From assembly GCF_900095225.1 (NCBI RefSeq), contig NZ_LT607419.1:287493-351492 (forward strand): a stretch of DNA of 64,000 nucleotides, read 5' to 3'. The position numbers and the translations under genes were made by a program. Every line of letters begins with the position of its first letter. The stretch's first letter is position 1. This stretch comes from Pseudomonas sp. UMAB-08. Its GTDB lineage: Bacteria > Pseudomonadota > Gammaproteobacteria > Pseudomonadales > Pseudomonadaceae. Positions 56,094-63,976 of the stretch are shown here, one piece after another. The notes beneath the pieces are model-generated. The model was not told the DNA's origin and did no database searches. It saw only the letters and a list, made by a program, of their open reading frames with translations.

Positions 56094-56792
56094 TCAGCTG
56101 TCGCCTTTGCGCGGCCCGTCATCGTTCCACGGCGCTTGCAGGTAACGGGTTCGATTGAACGTTTCGAGCCATTCGGGACAAAAAACAACCAACGCACTGA
56201 TCACGATACCGTTGATGAACGCCTCGGGGAAAATGATCAACCACAGGTAGCCGGCAAAATCCTCCAGCCACTCGGGCATGGCGAACAGGCCGTCGAACCA
56301 CAGCACACCAAGCCCCAGCAGCAGGCAAAACAAGGCCGACAATGCCGCAGCAAAAAAACCCGAGCAGAAGATGTACACAAAAGGGTTTTTCGGTTGCGCC
56401 CGCTCCACCACTACCGCGCAGGTTTCGGTCACGAGCACCGGCAACACAATCAGGAGCAGGCCATTCACCCCCAGAGCCGCAAGATCCTGCCGCCCCAGCG
56501 CCAGCAAACCCAGTTGCGCCACCAGCCCACCGACAATTGCCAGCGGCCAATCGAGCAGCAAGGTCACCGCAGTCATGCCAATGAAGTGGTACGACACACC
56601 GGTATCGAAATCACGCCGCACCAGCCATAGCAGAAACAACGCGAAGACGGTCCCGAACAGCAGGTGTTGGCGGCGGCTGTCGGTAAACAGCTCGACCCAC
56701 GGCGAACGCCATACCGCCCACAACAGCACAGGCAGATAGAGTAGCCAGCCAACGGTCATGGTTTCCGTGGACAGGACCTGCGCGCTGATCAT
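56094..56792 (-). CDS. CbiM-like energy-coupling-factor permease homologue without its metal motif
   Basis: 232-residue membrane protein with about six to seven hydrophobic segments that resembles the CbiM/NikM family (LLIVLPVLVTETCAVVVE, FPEAFINGIVISALVVF). True CbiM proteins start with MHIxxG, whose His ligates cobalt or nickel; this protein starts MISAQVLST and has no partner CbiQ or CbiO genes, so metal import is doubtful. It overlaps the thioredoxin-like gene upstream by 4 bases, forming a two-gene unit. Function unknown. Confidence 0.72.
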   Translation of the reverse strand: MISAQVLSTETMTVGWLLYLPVLLWAVWRSPWVELFTDSRRQHLLFGTVFALFLLWLVRRDFDTGVSYHFIGMTAVTLLLDWPLAIVGGLVAQLGLLALGRQDLAALGVNGLLLIVLPVLVTETCAVVVERAQPKNPFVYIFCSGFFAAALSALFCLLLGLGVLWFDGLFAMPEWLEDFAGYLWLIIFPEAFINGIVISALVVFCPEWLETFNRTRYLQAPWNDDGPRKGDS

Positions 56793-57250
56793 GGCTGATC
56801 AAGCGCCTTGCGCAACTCATCAGCCGTGCTGAATTGCTGTTCTTTGACCAGCCGCCCGTTATGCAATTGCAGCCACAGCACTTTGTCGGGGTCACCGGTA
56901 TAACGCGGCACGACCCGCGCTTCGCGATCAAGCATGACCCGGTAGGAATAAGCGCGCATGGCGGGCACCGCGAACAGCTTGGCGACCAAGGCTGGCATCT
57001 TCTCGATATCGGCAACGAACACGGTATTGCGCGCTTCCAAGTAGCCCTTGGGTTTGCCCTGCAAAGCGGCATTCACCAGCTTGGCGGCGCCCATGCTCCG
57101 AGCAACCAACAAGGTTTGCGCCTGGTCATTCAAGGTGTAGGCCTGATCGAACTGATCCAGCAGCGTCCATGGGGCCACCTGCTCCCCGACTTCAAGCGCC
57201 TGTGCACCCAATGGCAAAAGACAGAGCATTAAAACTGGCCAAAATTTCAC
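56789..57250 (-). CDS. Small periplasmic thioredoxin-fold-like protein
   Basis: 153 residues. A signal peptide covers about 1-18 (LMLCLLPLGAQA), followed by a compact domain VGEQVAPWTLLDQFDQAYTLNDQAQTLLVARS that looks like the start of an AhpC/TSA or YtfJ-type thioredoxin fold. No CxxC is present, so disulfide exchange by the usual mechanism is unlikely. It precedes and overlaps the CbiM-like gene. Homologues are often misnamed FAD/FMN-containing dehydrogenase; no flavin motif is seen. Confidence 0.65.
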   Translation of the reverse strand: MKFWPVLMLCLLPLGAQALEVGEQVAPWTLLDQFDQAYTLNDQAQTLLVARSMGAAKLVNAALQGKPKGYLEARNTVFVADIEKMPALVAKLFAVPAMRAYSYRVMLDREARVVPRYTGDPDKVLWLQLHNGRLVKEQQFSTADELRKALDQP

Positions 57251-57353
57251 CCGACGTTCTCCTCTGGTACCGGTTTAATTCTTGCTCGCAGTCTACACCG
57301 ACGCCGTGGCGCCAAACTCAATGCATTCGTAGACCTGAACGCAAACATACCGC

Positions 57354-57788
57354 TCAGTCAGGTATTTTGCATTGACCTGCGGAGTTACAGCGCCTGGCGC
57401 CTTCAGGGTGAGGTAACCATGCAAGATGTGGCCGCAATACGCTGAATAGCTTATAGGCGATCAAAAGTACTGGTCGCAAAAGAGGCCAGGCCAAGGGCGC
57501 AGCCCATCGACCAAGGCCTGCGGCGCGCCAACTCCATAACGTGGCGTCGATACCTGTCAGCCAGGTGCCGTTGGCAGTGCGCGCATGAAGCCGATTGCGC
57601 AACGCGTTTACATCTCGATCAAGGCCGCTCGCGTCGAACTCAGGCGCGCTGATATCAATCAGTATCAACCGGGCCGGATCGGCATGACGCCGCAGCCAGG
57701 CAACCTCTCGAGCGCATAACGGACAATCCCCATCGACATAGAGCGCCAGTGGCAGAGTCGGCGCCCCGCAAAATGCTTTAGTCCTCAT
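57354..57788 (-). CDS. DCC-family (DUF393) thiol-disulfide-like protein
   Basis: 144 residues with the DUF393 signature: hydrophobic strand LYVDGDCPLCAREVAWLRRH (CPLC at 22-25), then GIDATLWSWRAAGLGRWAAP and LLRPVLLIAYKLFSVLRPHLAW. These proteins have a predicted thioredoxin-like fold with a redox CxxC pair. ATG at 57788 has an AGGAG site 7 bases away; ATG at 57803 does not. It is divergent from folE, and the shared 391-base gap holds paired palindromes. Related DCC genes accompany light-responsive MerR operons in some proteobacteria. Confidence 0.8.
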   Translation of the reverse strand: MRTKAFCGAPTLPLALYVDGDCPLCAREVAWLRRHADPARLILIDISAPEFDASGLDRDVNALRNRLHARTANGTWLTGIDATLWSWRAAGLGRWAAPLAWPLLRPVLLIAYKLFSVLRPHLAWLPHPEGARRCNSAGQCKIPD

Positions 57789-57867
57789 TACAGCTCTCCT
57801 CATCTGTACCGACAGGCCGTCAGGCAATAATTCACAGGGGTGCACCGCGACTGTCACACCGCAAAAT

Positions 57868-57970
57868 CTTGTACACGACCATCAACGAACCATCAATATG
57901 TACAAGTATATTCGCTATTATCGAGAGATTAACGCCAAATAATTGTACGTAGTGCTATTTTTCGTATAAG
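57868..57970. promoter_or_regulatory. folE promoter region with paired TGTACA palindromes
   Basis: CTTGTACA at 57868-57875 and TGTACAAG at 57899-57906 are exact inverted copies, 29 bases centre to centre; each core TGTACA is itself a palindrome. Further on TTGTAC (57943-57948) and TATAAG (57965-57970) form a -35/-10 pair with 16 bases between, giving a predicted start near 57977 and a folE leader of about 200 bases. The rest of the 57789-58179 gap holds no gene. Confidence 0.55.
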
Positions 57971-58179
57971 TTTTTATCCAGAGGGCAGTTGGCAAGGTGT
58001 CGTACTGGTCAGGTACCCAGCACTGCGTCGCTGCCCTCCTCTTGTCATCAACCTCAAGCGAACATCCCGCTGACTGCGGCGCCACCGTAGCCCCGACACC
58101 TCCGAGTCCAGCCCCCTTCATGAATTTTCAACATTATAAAGACGCTTACCCAAGGCCAAGCCTGCAAGGACTACATTCA

Positions 58180-58740
58180 ATGAATGACCAACTGCCTGAT
58201 CAGTACCGCGAGATTCTCTCGAGTATTGGCGAAAACCCTGAGAGGGAAGGCTTGCGCGATACCCCCAAGCGTGCGGCCAAGGCCATGCAATACCTGTGTA
58301 ACGGCTATGGCAAAAGCCTTGAGACCGTGGTCAACGGCGCACTCTTCAGTTCTTCAAGCGATGAAATGGTGATCGTCCAGGACATCGAGCTCTACTCGCT
58401 GTGCGAGCACCATCTACTGCCTTTCATCGGCAAGGCACACGTGGCCTACATTCCCACGGGCAAGGTTCTGGGACTCTCGAAAGTCGCACGCATCGTTGAC
58501 ATGTATGCGCGGCGTTTGCAGATCCAGGAAAACCTGACCCGGCAGATTGCCGAGGCCATTCAAGAGGTCACCCGTGCCGCCGGTGTAGCGGTGGTGATCG
58601 AGGCCAAGCACATGTGCATGATGATGCGCGGGGTGGAAAAGCAGAACTCGGTGATGAACACATCGGTCATGCTGGGCGCATTCCGAGAGTCCAGCACGAC
58701 TCGTCAAGAGTTCCTGCAGTTGATAGGACGGCACAAGTAA
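58180..58740 (+). CDS. folE: GTP cyclohydrolase I
   Basis: First enzyme of tetrahydrofolate/tetrahydrobiopterin synthesis; opens GTP to dihydroneopterin triphosphate. 186 residues. Zinc ligands Cys75 and His78 (LCEHHLLPF) and Cys146 (KHMCMMMRG) are present, plus the [20 protein letters not shown] core. ATG at 58180 has AAGGA upstream; a longer in-frame start at 57997 lacks family similarity. Pseudomonas often carry more than one folE, so this may be a conditional copy. Confidence 0.93.
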   Translation: MNDQLPDQYREILSSIGENPEREGLRDTPKRAAKAMQYLCNGYGKSLETVVNGALFSSSSDEMVIVQDIELYSLCEHHLLPFIGKAHVAYIPTGKVLGLSKVARIVDMYARRLQIQENLTRQIAEAIQEVTRAAGVAVVIEAKHMCMMMRGVEKQNSVMNTSVMLGAFRESSTTRQEFLQLIGRHK

Positions 58741-58893
58741 GTACTCAGGCTTCGAGTAGCTGCACCTGCCCCGTCATATTGGTTTGGTTGAAGACCTGTT
58801 GGTGGCGTTCGCCAACAAGAGCAACCGCTGAAAACCTGCCGGCTTTCAGGCGGCAGAGTTATCCGTCAGCGCACAACAACCGTCAGCCGTCGT

Positions 58894-60240
58894 TTACAGG
58901 TACCAGCGGTATTCCCGCGCATTGATTTCTTGCATGAAGGCCAAGTGGTCCTGGCGTTTATTCTCGCAGTAGACGTCGACAAACTCCGCGCCCAGGCCCT
59001 CGCGGATCCGTGGTTCGTCTTGCATGGCACGCACTGCGTCGAGTATTTCCAGCGGAAAGTCGATGCCGCTGCTGCGGTCTTCGTTGAGTGGCGCGATGGG
59101 TTCATGGCCGTTAGCCAAGCCGTTCTCCAGCCCGATCAGGATCGCCGCCAGAACCAGATAAGGGTTGGCGTCGGCGCTGGCCAGACGGTATTCGATTCGC
59201 AGGTTCTGCGGGTCCGACTCGGGAATCCGCACACAGGCATCGCGATCCTCAAAACCCCAGCTGGCCCGCGTCGCTGCGTTCACTGTGCCGCCCAGACGGC
59301 GAAAGGCATTCTGGTTAGGTGCGAAGATCGGCATGCAATGGGGTAGCAGCTCCAGGCAACCGGCCACCGCATGACGCAGCGCTTGCTGTTGGTTGGCTGC
59401 CAGCAGGTTATTGCCCTTCTCATCGTAGAGGCTGACATGTACGTGCATGCCACTGCCCGGGTGCTGCAAATACGGCTTGGCCATGAAGCTGGCGCGGTAG
59501 CCATGCTTGAGGGCGACACCGCGAGTGCTGCGGCAAAACAGCGCCGCCCAGTCGGCGGCACGCAGACCGTCATCAAGGTGACCAAAATTGATCTCGAATT
59601 GACCCGGCCCCAGCTCGGCCGTGATCACCGTGGTGTCGATGCCCTGGGCCAGCGCCGTCTCGACCATGTCATCGAGCACCGGAGCAAACCGCGACAAGCG
59701 TTCGATGTGCATATTCGGCTGATCATCGGCATCGTCCGTCAACAGATCGCGTGGGAACTGTGGCTGTCCATCGCGCAGCTGTTTATCGAACAAATAGAAC
59801 TCCAGTTCGAAGGCCACCACAGGGTGAATACCCTTGCTGCGCAGGCGATCCAGCACCTGTGCCAGGACTTCACGCGGTTCGAACTCGATAGGCGCCTCGG
59901 TGCCATCGGAGGTAATCAACATCTGCCCCAAGGGTTGTGCTTCCCAGCTCACTGGCTTGAGTGTGCCGGGCACCAGACGGCGGCGGGCATCCGGGTCGCC
60001 GTCGTTGAAGCAGTAGTCGCCAATCTTGAACAGCCCGCCCTGGACACCCAGCAGCACGCAGTTCTGCGGCAGTTTAAGGGCGCTGCCCGCAGCCACTTTC
60101 TCAAGCATATCCAGCGGATATCGCTTGCCGTAAAAATGCCCGGGAATGTCCAGGGAAATCAGGTCGACGTAACGCACCTCGGGGTAGCGTTGACGAAAAG
60201 CACGAACCTCGGCCAGCAGATCAGAGCATGCAGCATCCAT
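58894..60240 (-). CDS. Glutamine synthetase family protein, gamma-glutamylpolyamine synthetase type
   Basis: 448-residue type III-like glutamine synthetase homologue. GS landmarks are present: FELEFYLF (metal Glu), ELGPGQFEINFGH, GSGMHVHVSL, NAATRASWGFEDRDACVRIP and EYRLASADANPYL. Members of this branch (PuuA, PauA) ligate glutamate to putrescine or other amines. Its neighbours, a cupin helix-turn-helix regulator and an FAD amine oxidase, match the gamma-glutamylation pathway, so polyamine use is the likely role, though not proven. Not the housekeeping GlnA. Confidence 0.86.
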   Translation of the reverse strand: MDAACSDLLAEVRAFRQRYPEVRYVDLISLDIPGHFYGKRYPLDMLEKVAAGSALKLPQNCVLLGVQGGLFKIGDYCFNDGDPDARRRLVPGTLKPVSWEAQPLGQMLITSDGTEAPIEFEPREVLAQVLDRLRSKGIHPVVAFELEFYLFDKQLRDGQPQFPRDLLTDDADDQPNMHIERLSRFAPVLDDMVETALAQGIDTTVITAELGPGQFEINFGHLDDGLRAADWAALFCRSTRGVALKHGYRASFMAKPYLQHPGSGMHVHVSLYDEKGNNLLAANQQQALRHAVAGCLELLPHCMPIFAPNQNAFRRLGGTVNAATRASWGFEDRDACVRIPESDPQNLRIEYRLASADANPYLVLAAILIGLENGLANGHEPIAPLNEDRSSGIDFPLEILDAVRAMQDEPRIREGLGAEFVDVYCENKRQDHLAFMQEINAREYRWYL

Positions 60241-60272
60241 CGTTGTTCTTCCTTTGATTTTTGTCGGTGTTG

Positions 60273-60830
60273 TCAGGTGTAAACCCAGAGAACCCGGGTG
60301 AGCTGATCCGTGAGGTTGCCGTAGCGACAATGGGCATGGCTGGCCAGTTGAAAACTGTCGCCGGGGTACAAGGTGACCGGCTCCTCCTCATCCTTCAGCC
60401 ACAGCGTCAATTCGCCTTCCAGGACATAGCCACCCTGCTCGGAGCTGTCGCTCAAGTGCCGCTCGCCACTGCTGGCACCCGCCTCCAGTCGGCTTTCGAG
60501 CATGGAGAAGGCGGCCTTCATCTTCGGCGAGACCAAAATGTCGGTAATCCCGTTGGCGAAATACAGCGTGCGTCGCTCATCCGGCCGGGTAACCCAAGGC
60601 AATTCCTTGAGTTTTGGCAAACTGTAAAAATAGGTGGTCGGTACCCCTAAGGTTTCACTGATCGCCGTCAAATCAGCCACCGTGGGCCGTGACAAACCAC
60701 GCTCGACTTGCGAGAGAAAGCCGACGGAACGGCCGATTTTGTCTGCCAGTTCTTTCAGGGTGTATTTCTTGTGCTTGCGTAAATCGTGAATAAGGATCGC
60801 CAAGGCAGCGATTTCTTCTTGCTTGTTCAT
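60273..60830 (-). CDS. PuuR-like transcriptional regulator (helix-turn-helix plus cupin)
   Basis: 185 residues. XRE helix-turn-helix at about 20-50 (YTLKELADKIGRSVGFLSQVERGLS), then a cupin sensor domain at about 100-180 (GERHLSDSSEQGGYVLEGELTLWL, YPGDSFQLASHAHCRYGN). This architecture is that of PuuR and other regulators of polyamine or amino acid catabolism. ATG at 60830 begins MNKQEEIAALAILI; the frame runs on upstream into the oxidase gene and was cut. Sits between the oxidase and the ligase, so probably controls both. Confidence 0.88.
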   Translation of the reverse strand: MNKQEEIAALAILIHDLRKHKKYTLKELADKIGRSVGFLSQVERGLSRPTVADLTAISETLGVPTTYFYSLPKLKELPWVTRPDERRTLYFANGITDILVSPKMKAAFSMLESRLEAGASSGERHLSDSSEQGGYVLEGELTLWLKDEEEPVTLYPGDSFQLASHAHCRYGNLTDQLTRVLWVYT

Positions 60831-60855
60831 GCCAGGCGCTCCAAAGAATGACTCA

Positions 60856-62145
60856 TCAAATGCTATCGCGCAGTCGATACCAGGCCTTGCCGATCGCCTC
60901 CAGGGGCGCTGCCAGGTATTTACCGCCGGGAAAGCTGCCATTACTGAGTCCTTGGTACAAGGCCAGGCCATCCGGCTGACCAAGAATCGCGTCGGACACG
61001 GCGCGGGCGCCTGCGAGTGTCGGGAGCACACCATGCCCTGAATAGCCCTGCAGCCAGTAGAGGTCACCGCGCCGTCCGATATCCGGGGTGCGCTTGAGGG
61101 TGAGGTCAATATGCCCTCCCCAGGCAAACTCCAACCCGACGTCCTTAAGCTGCGGGAAGACCCGCTGCAGATAAGGCCGGGTCGCGGCTGCGATGTCCTT
61201 CGGCATCCCGCCCAGATAGGTGCAGCCACCTCCGAACAGCAGACGGTTATCCGGCGTGCGACGAAAATAATCGAGGACGAACTGGTTATCGGTGACACAG
61301 ACATTACTCGGTAACAGCGCGGTGGCCTGCTCCGCTGTCAGCGGCACGGTGGCCACCTGATAGGTACCTACTGGCAACACACGACTGGCCAGCTGCGGAT
61401 CAAGCTGATCGAGATAGGCATTGCAGGCCAGCACCAGCACATCCGCCCGAATGCGCCCGCGCTCAGTGGTCACCAGGTACTGATTGCCTTCTTTGCGATA
61501 GCTCAACGCTTTGCTTTGCTCATGGATGCAGCCGCCAGCACGCTCTATGGCTGCGGCCAGACCGAGCGCCAGTTTCAGCGGATTCAGATGCCCGCCTTCG
61601 GGGTCGAACAAGCCCGCCTGATAACGCTCGCTGGCGACCCATTGCGACAACTCCGCTCGCGGAATGAATCGCAAACCGTCGTGCCCCCACTTGTGGCTGG
61701 CCTCACGCTGCCATTCGGTCAGCAGGCTTACCCGCCGTGGCAGGACCGACGTCCACAAATGGCCAGCGCGGTAATCGCAATCGAAGTCATGGCGCGCGGG
61801 TAACTCACGCAACTCCTGCGCAGCCCAACGCATGCTGTCCCACAGCCACCGCGCACGCTCATAGCCAAGCGCAGCCTCTAATGGCGGCATATCACAGGAC
61901 CAACCGAGAATCGCTTGACCACCATTGCGCCCCGAGGCCGCCCAGGCAACCCGACTGGCCTCCAGCAACGTCACACGCTTGCCCGCCAGGGCCAGGCGCA
62001 AGGCCGTATGCAAACCACTGAACCCGGCGCCAATGATCAGCACCTCAGTGCTTTGTTCACCTTCCAGCGCGGGTCGTGTCGACAGGCTATCAACGCAACT
62101 GTGTGCGTAATAGCTGGCAACGTGCTGGGTCGATTGCTGAAACAT
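60856..62145 (-). CDS. FAD-dependent oxidoreductase, gamma-glutamylputrescine oxidase type
   Basis: 429-residue DAO-family flavoprotein with Rossmann motif GAGFSG at 39-44 and the DAO C-terminal segment LYWLQGYSGHGVLPTLAGA. It resembles PuuB/OrdL, which oxidises gamma-glutamylputrescine. With the ligase and regulator it forms a likely amine breakdown operon; the transporter, aldehyde dehydrogenase and amidase of the full pathway are not in view. Start unclear: ATG at 62145 gives the family N-terminus MFQQSTQHVASYY, ATG at 62181 is also in frame; neither has a strong ribosome site. Confidence 0.86.
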   Translation of the reverse strand: MFQQSTQHVASYYAHSCVDSLSTRPALEGEQSTEVLIIGAGFSGLHTALRLALAGKRVTLLEASRVAWAASGRNGGQAILGWSCDMPPLEAALGYERARWLWDSMRWAAQELRELPARHDFDCDYRAGHLWTSVLPRRVSLLTEWQREASHKWGHDGLRFIPRAELSQWVASERYQAGLFDPEGGHLNPLKLALGLAAAIERAGGCIHEQSKALSYRKEGNQYLVTTERGRIRADVLVLACNAYLDQLDPQLASRVLPVGTYQVATVPLTAEQATALLPSNVCVTDNQFVLDYFRRTPDNRLLFGGGCTYLGGMPKDIAAATRPYLQRVFPQLKDVGLEFAWGGHIDLTLKRTPDIGRRGDLYWLQGYSGHGVLPTLAGARAVSDAILGQPDGLALYQGLSNGSFPGGKYLAAPLEAIGKAWYRLRDSI

Positions 62146-62375
62146 GCAGGCGCCTGTGAAATTATTATTTGATAATTTCATGAAAAACTACCACTTAAAT
62201 TTCACAGATGCAACTTTCCACTCCATCCACTCAAGCAACCTCTCCGAATCCGGGCCCTGAAGGCGGATGAGCCTCAAACCTTTGCCGTGAACCTGATGCC
62301 ACATGTAGGGGTTATTCAGTAAAAAGTCTGAAAGACTCTATTTTTCAGGACCTAAATGAACGCTAAGCTTGGTTC

Positions 62376-63005
62376 ATGGATGACTCAGATTATTTACGCC
62401 TGCTTACGATCCAGGCCGAACAAGCCAACACGTTCCTCTCCAATGCGCGTAAGTGGGAGCGTGAGCGTTGGGTTTGCCAGCGTTTGCTGCAAGGCCTGAA
62501 TATCACGCACCGCAATGAAGACTTCACCCCGGCCGGGCAGGAACCGCCAGACGTGCTGTTTCGCGATGCGAGTTTCGAAGTGTTTTTTGTTCTCGATGAA
62601 GGCCGTCGGCTTAACGACGAATGGCGCGAAGAGTTACAGCGACGGCGCAGTGCGTTTTCGTTGAGCCAACTGGTGCGGCGTGAGGCGAAACCCAAGCGCA
62701 TCGCAGCCCATGAGTTATTGCAGCGCCTTGCACCCACCTTGCGTAAAAAAGCACACAACTACCGCGAACGCGGGTTGGATCTGGGCGAACTGGACATCAT
62801 TGCTTTCGCCAGCCTCAAACGTGAAGTGCTCGACCTGAACAGTCACTTTCCGCCGCCCACGGAATACCTGCGCCAAGGCTGGCGCTCGTTATCATTGGTC
62901 GGCCCGACCTTCGCCCGCGTACTGTTCGCGCACCCGGATGCACCGGATTTCCTGCGAACCAATCTAGGTCGCAGTGTCGTTTTCGATGTTGGAATCAGCT
63001 TATGA
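62376..63005 (+). CDS. DUF1780-family protein
   Basis: 209-residue protein of family DUF1780, confined mainly to Pseudomonas and relatives. No membrane segment or signal peptide. It is strongly charged, with EELQRRRSAFSLSQLVRREAKPKR and a block GLDLGELDIIAFASL. A restriction-endonuclease-like fold has been suggested for related structures, and DVLFRDASFEVFFVLDEG has an arrangement of acidic residues that could be catalytic, but I cannot assign a D-x-E-x-K site. It overlaps the MOSC gene by 4 bases. Confidence 0.75.
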   Translation: MDDSDYLRLLTIQAEQANTFLSNARKWERERWVCQRLLQGLNITHRNEDFTPAGQEPPDVLFRDASFEVFFVLDEGRRLNDEWREELQRRRSAFSLSQLVRREAKPKRIAAHELLQRLAPTLRKKAHNYRERGLDLGELDIIAFASLKREVLDLNSHFPPPTEYLRQGWRSLSLVGPTFARVLFAHPDAPDFLRTNLGRSVVFDVGISL

Positions 63006-63511
63006 ACCCGTTACAGACCAGCCCACTGCAAGCACTGCTGGCGGATGTCCCTCAACAGGGCTTGGTACGCTGGATCGGCGTACGCCCCGAATCCCGTGTC
63101 GACATGATCGAGCTTGAAGCGGTGGAAGCACGCCGCGAGGCGGGCCTGACGGGCGATCATTCGCGGCCAGGCCCGCGTAACGCACGCCAGGTGACGCTGA
63201 TCCAGTGGGAACATCTGGCGGTGGTCAGCTCGTTAATGAGCCGCACCGAGAAAAACCCCATCGTGCCGCAAGACCTGCGGCGCAATCTGGTGATCAGCGG
63301 CATCAATCTGTTCAGCCTCAAGGGACGGCGCTTCAAAGTCGGCCAGGCGATTCTGGAAACCACCGGCTGGTGCCAACCCTGCGCCCGGCTTGAACAGCGC
63401 TTGGGACATGGCACCTTCCAGGCCTTACGTGGCCACGGCGGAATCACTGCACGGGTGCTGCAAAGCGGGATCATTCGCCTGGACGACGCCCTGTGCATCG
63501 AACCCCTTTAG
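63002..63511 (+). CDS. MOSC-domain protein
   Basis: 169-residue protein that consists of little more than a MOSC domain, the sulfur-carrier fold of molybdenum cofactor sulfurases. The conserved cysteine is in ETTGWCQPCARLEQRLG, followed by FQALRGHGGITARVL. It overlaps DUF1780 by 4 bases (ATGA), so the two are coupled. The small MOSC proteins YiiM and YuaD of other bacteria detoxify N-hydroxylated bases or handle sulfur; substrate here is unknown. Confidence 0.88.
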   Translation: MNPLQTSPLQALLADVPQQGLVRWIGVRPESRVDMIELEAVEARREAGLTGDHSRPGPRNARQVTLIQWEHLAVVSSLMSRTEKNPIVPQDLRRNLVISGINLFSLKGRRFKVGQAILETTGWCQPCARLEQRLGHGTFQALRGHGGITARVLQSGIIRLDDALCIEPL

Positions 63512-63595
63512 ATCATTCGTGCCTGACGCCAAGAGAGTCCGGTTTTCACGACTAGACTTCCATTCATGTGTTTTCACCGACCGAATGAGGCTCAA

Positions 63596-63769
63596 ATGAC
63601 CAGCCGCCTGAACCCTGAAGATCAACAACGCGTCGAAGAGTACCTGCGAACACCCGTGCACACCGTCGAGCGCAGGCCTTTCAGGCCGTGGCTGCTCCTT
63701 GCTGTGGTGCTGATCGTAGTGATTGGTCTGGGCCTGTTGAGCCGCTTGTTGAGTTATCTGACGCTATGA
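63596..63769 (+). CDS. DUF3094 small membrane protein
   Basis: 57-residue protein: a charged N-terminal half (MTSRLNPEDQQRVEEYLRTP) and a single C-terminal membrane helix (about 35-53, LLLAVVLIVVIGLGLLSRLL). It belongs to the small DUF3094 family found in Pseudomonas next to the MOSC gene. Function unknown. ATG at 63596 is the family start; a short in-frame extension upstream is not similar. Confidence 0.75.
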   Translation: MTSRLNPEDQQRVEEYLRTPVHTVERRPFRPWLLLAVVLIVVIGLGLLSRLLSYLTL

Positions 63770-63806
63770 GCCAGCCCTATCAACATCAGAAAAGCACTAA
63801 TCCCTT

Positions 63807-63941
63807 GTAGGAGCTGACTTGTCTGCGAACAAGCCCGGCACGGGCTTCCGACAGGCTCGGGTTTGACCCTATAGCCATGATCTGGATCGAGGGGCGACAG
63901 GTAGACCGCGTTGAATGGTCTTCGCTGACGAGTCAGCTCCT
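63807..63941. repeat. Dispersed repeat, copy 2 (complete, REPIN-like)
   Basis: The segment 63807-63909 is an inverted copy of 45491-45592 (about nine differences in 100). Here the element is complete: arms GGAGCTGACTTGTCTGCGAA at its left end and, inverted, GGAGCTGACTCGTCAGCGAA at 63921-63940, match 18 of 20 bases. The body keeps the palindrome AGCCCG-GCA-CGGGCT. The arms share the GTAGGAGC...CTTG...GCGA skeleton of Pseudomonas REPs. It lies after the DUF3094 gene. Confidence 0.8.
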
Positions 63942-63950
63942 TGTATCTCG

Positions 63951-63976
63951 ACTATCGCTTTTCAACGAGCGATAGT
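63951..63976. other. 9-bp hairpin near the window end
   Basis: ACTATCGCT at 63951-63959 pairs perfectly with AGCGATAGT at 63968-63976 around an 8-base loop. The window ends in GGGGGAGGA, which would serve as a ribosome site for a gene just beyond 64000. Confidence 0.45.

Noticed and set aside
57868..57906. Direct assignment of the folE palindromes as LitR sites
   Set aside because: The known light-response site needs a 12-base gap; here it is 23, so only a loose resemblance remains.
60273..61304. Single 343-codon frame joining the regulator with upstream sequence
   Set aside because: The upstream part lies inside the oxidase gene in another frame; the regulator starts at 60830.
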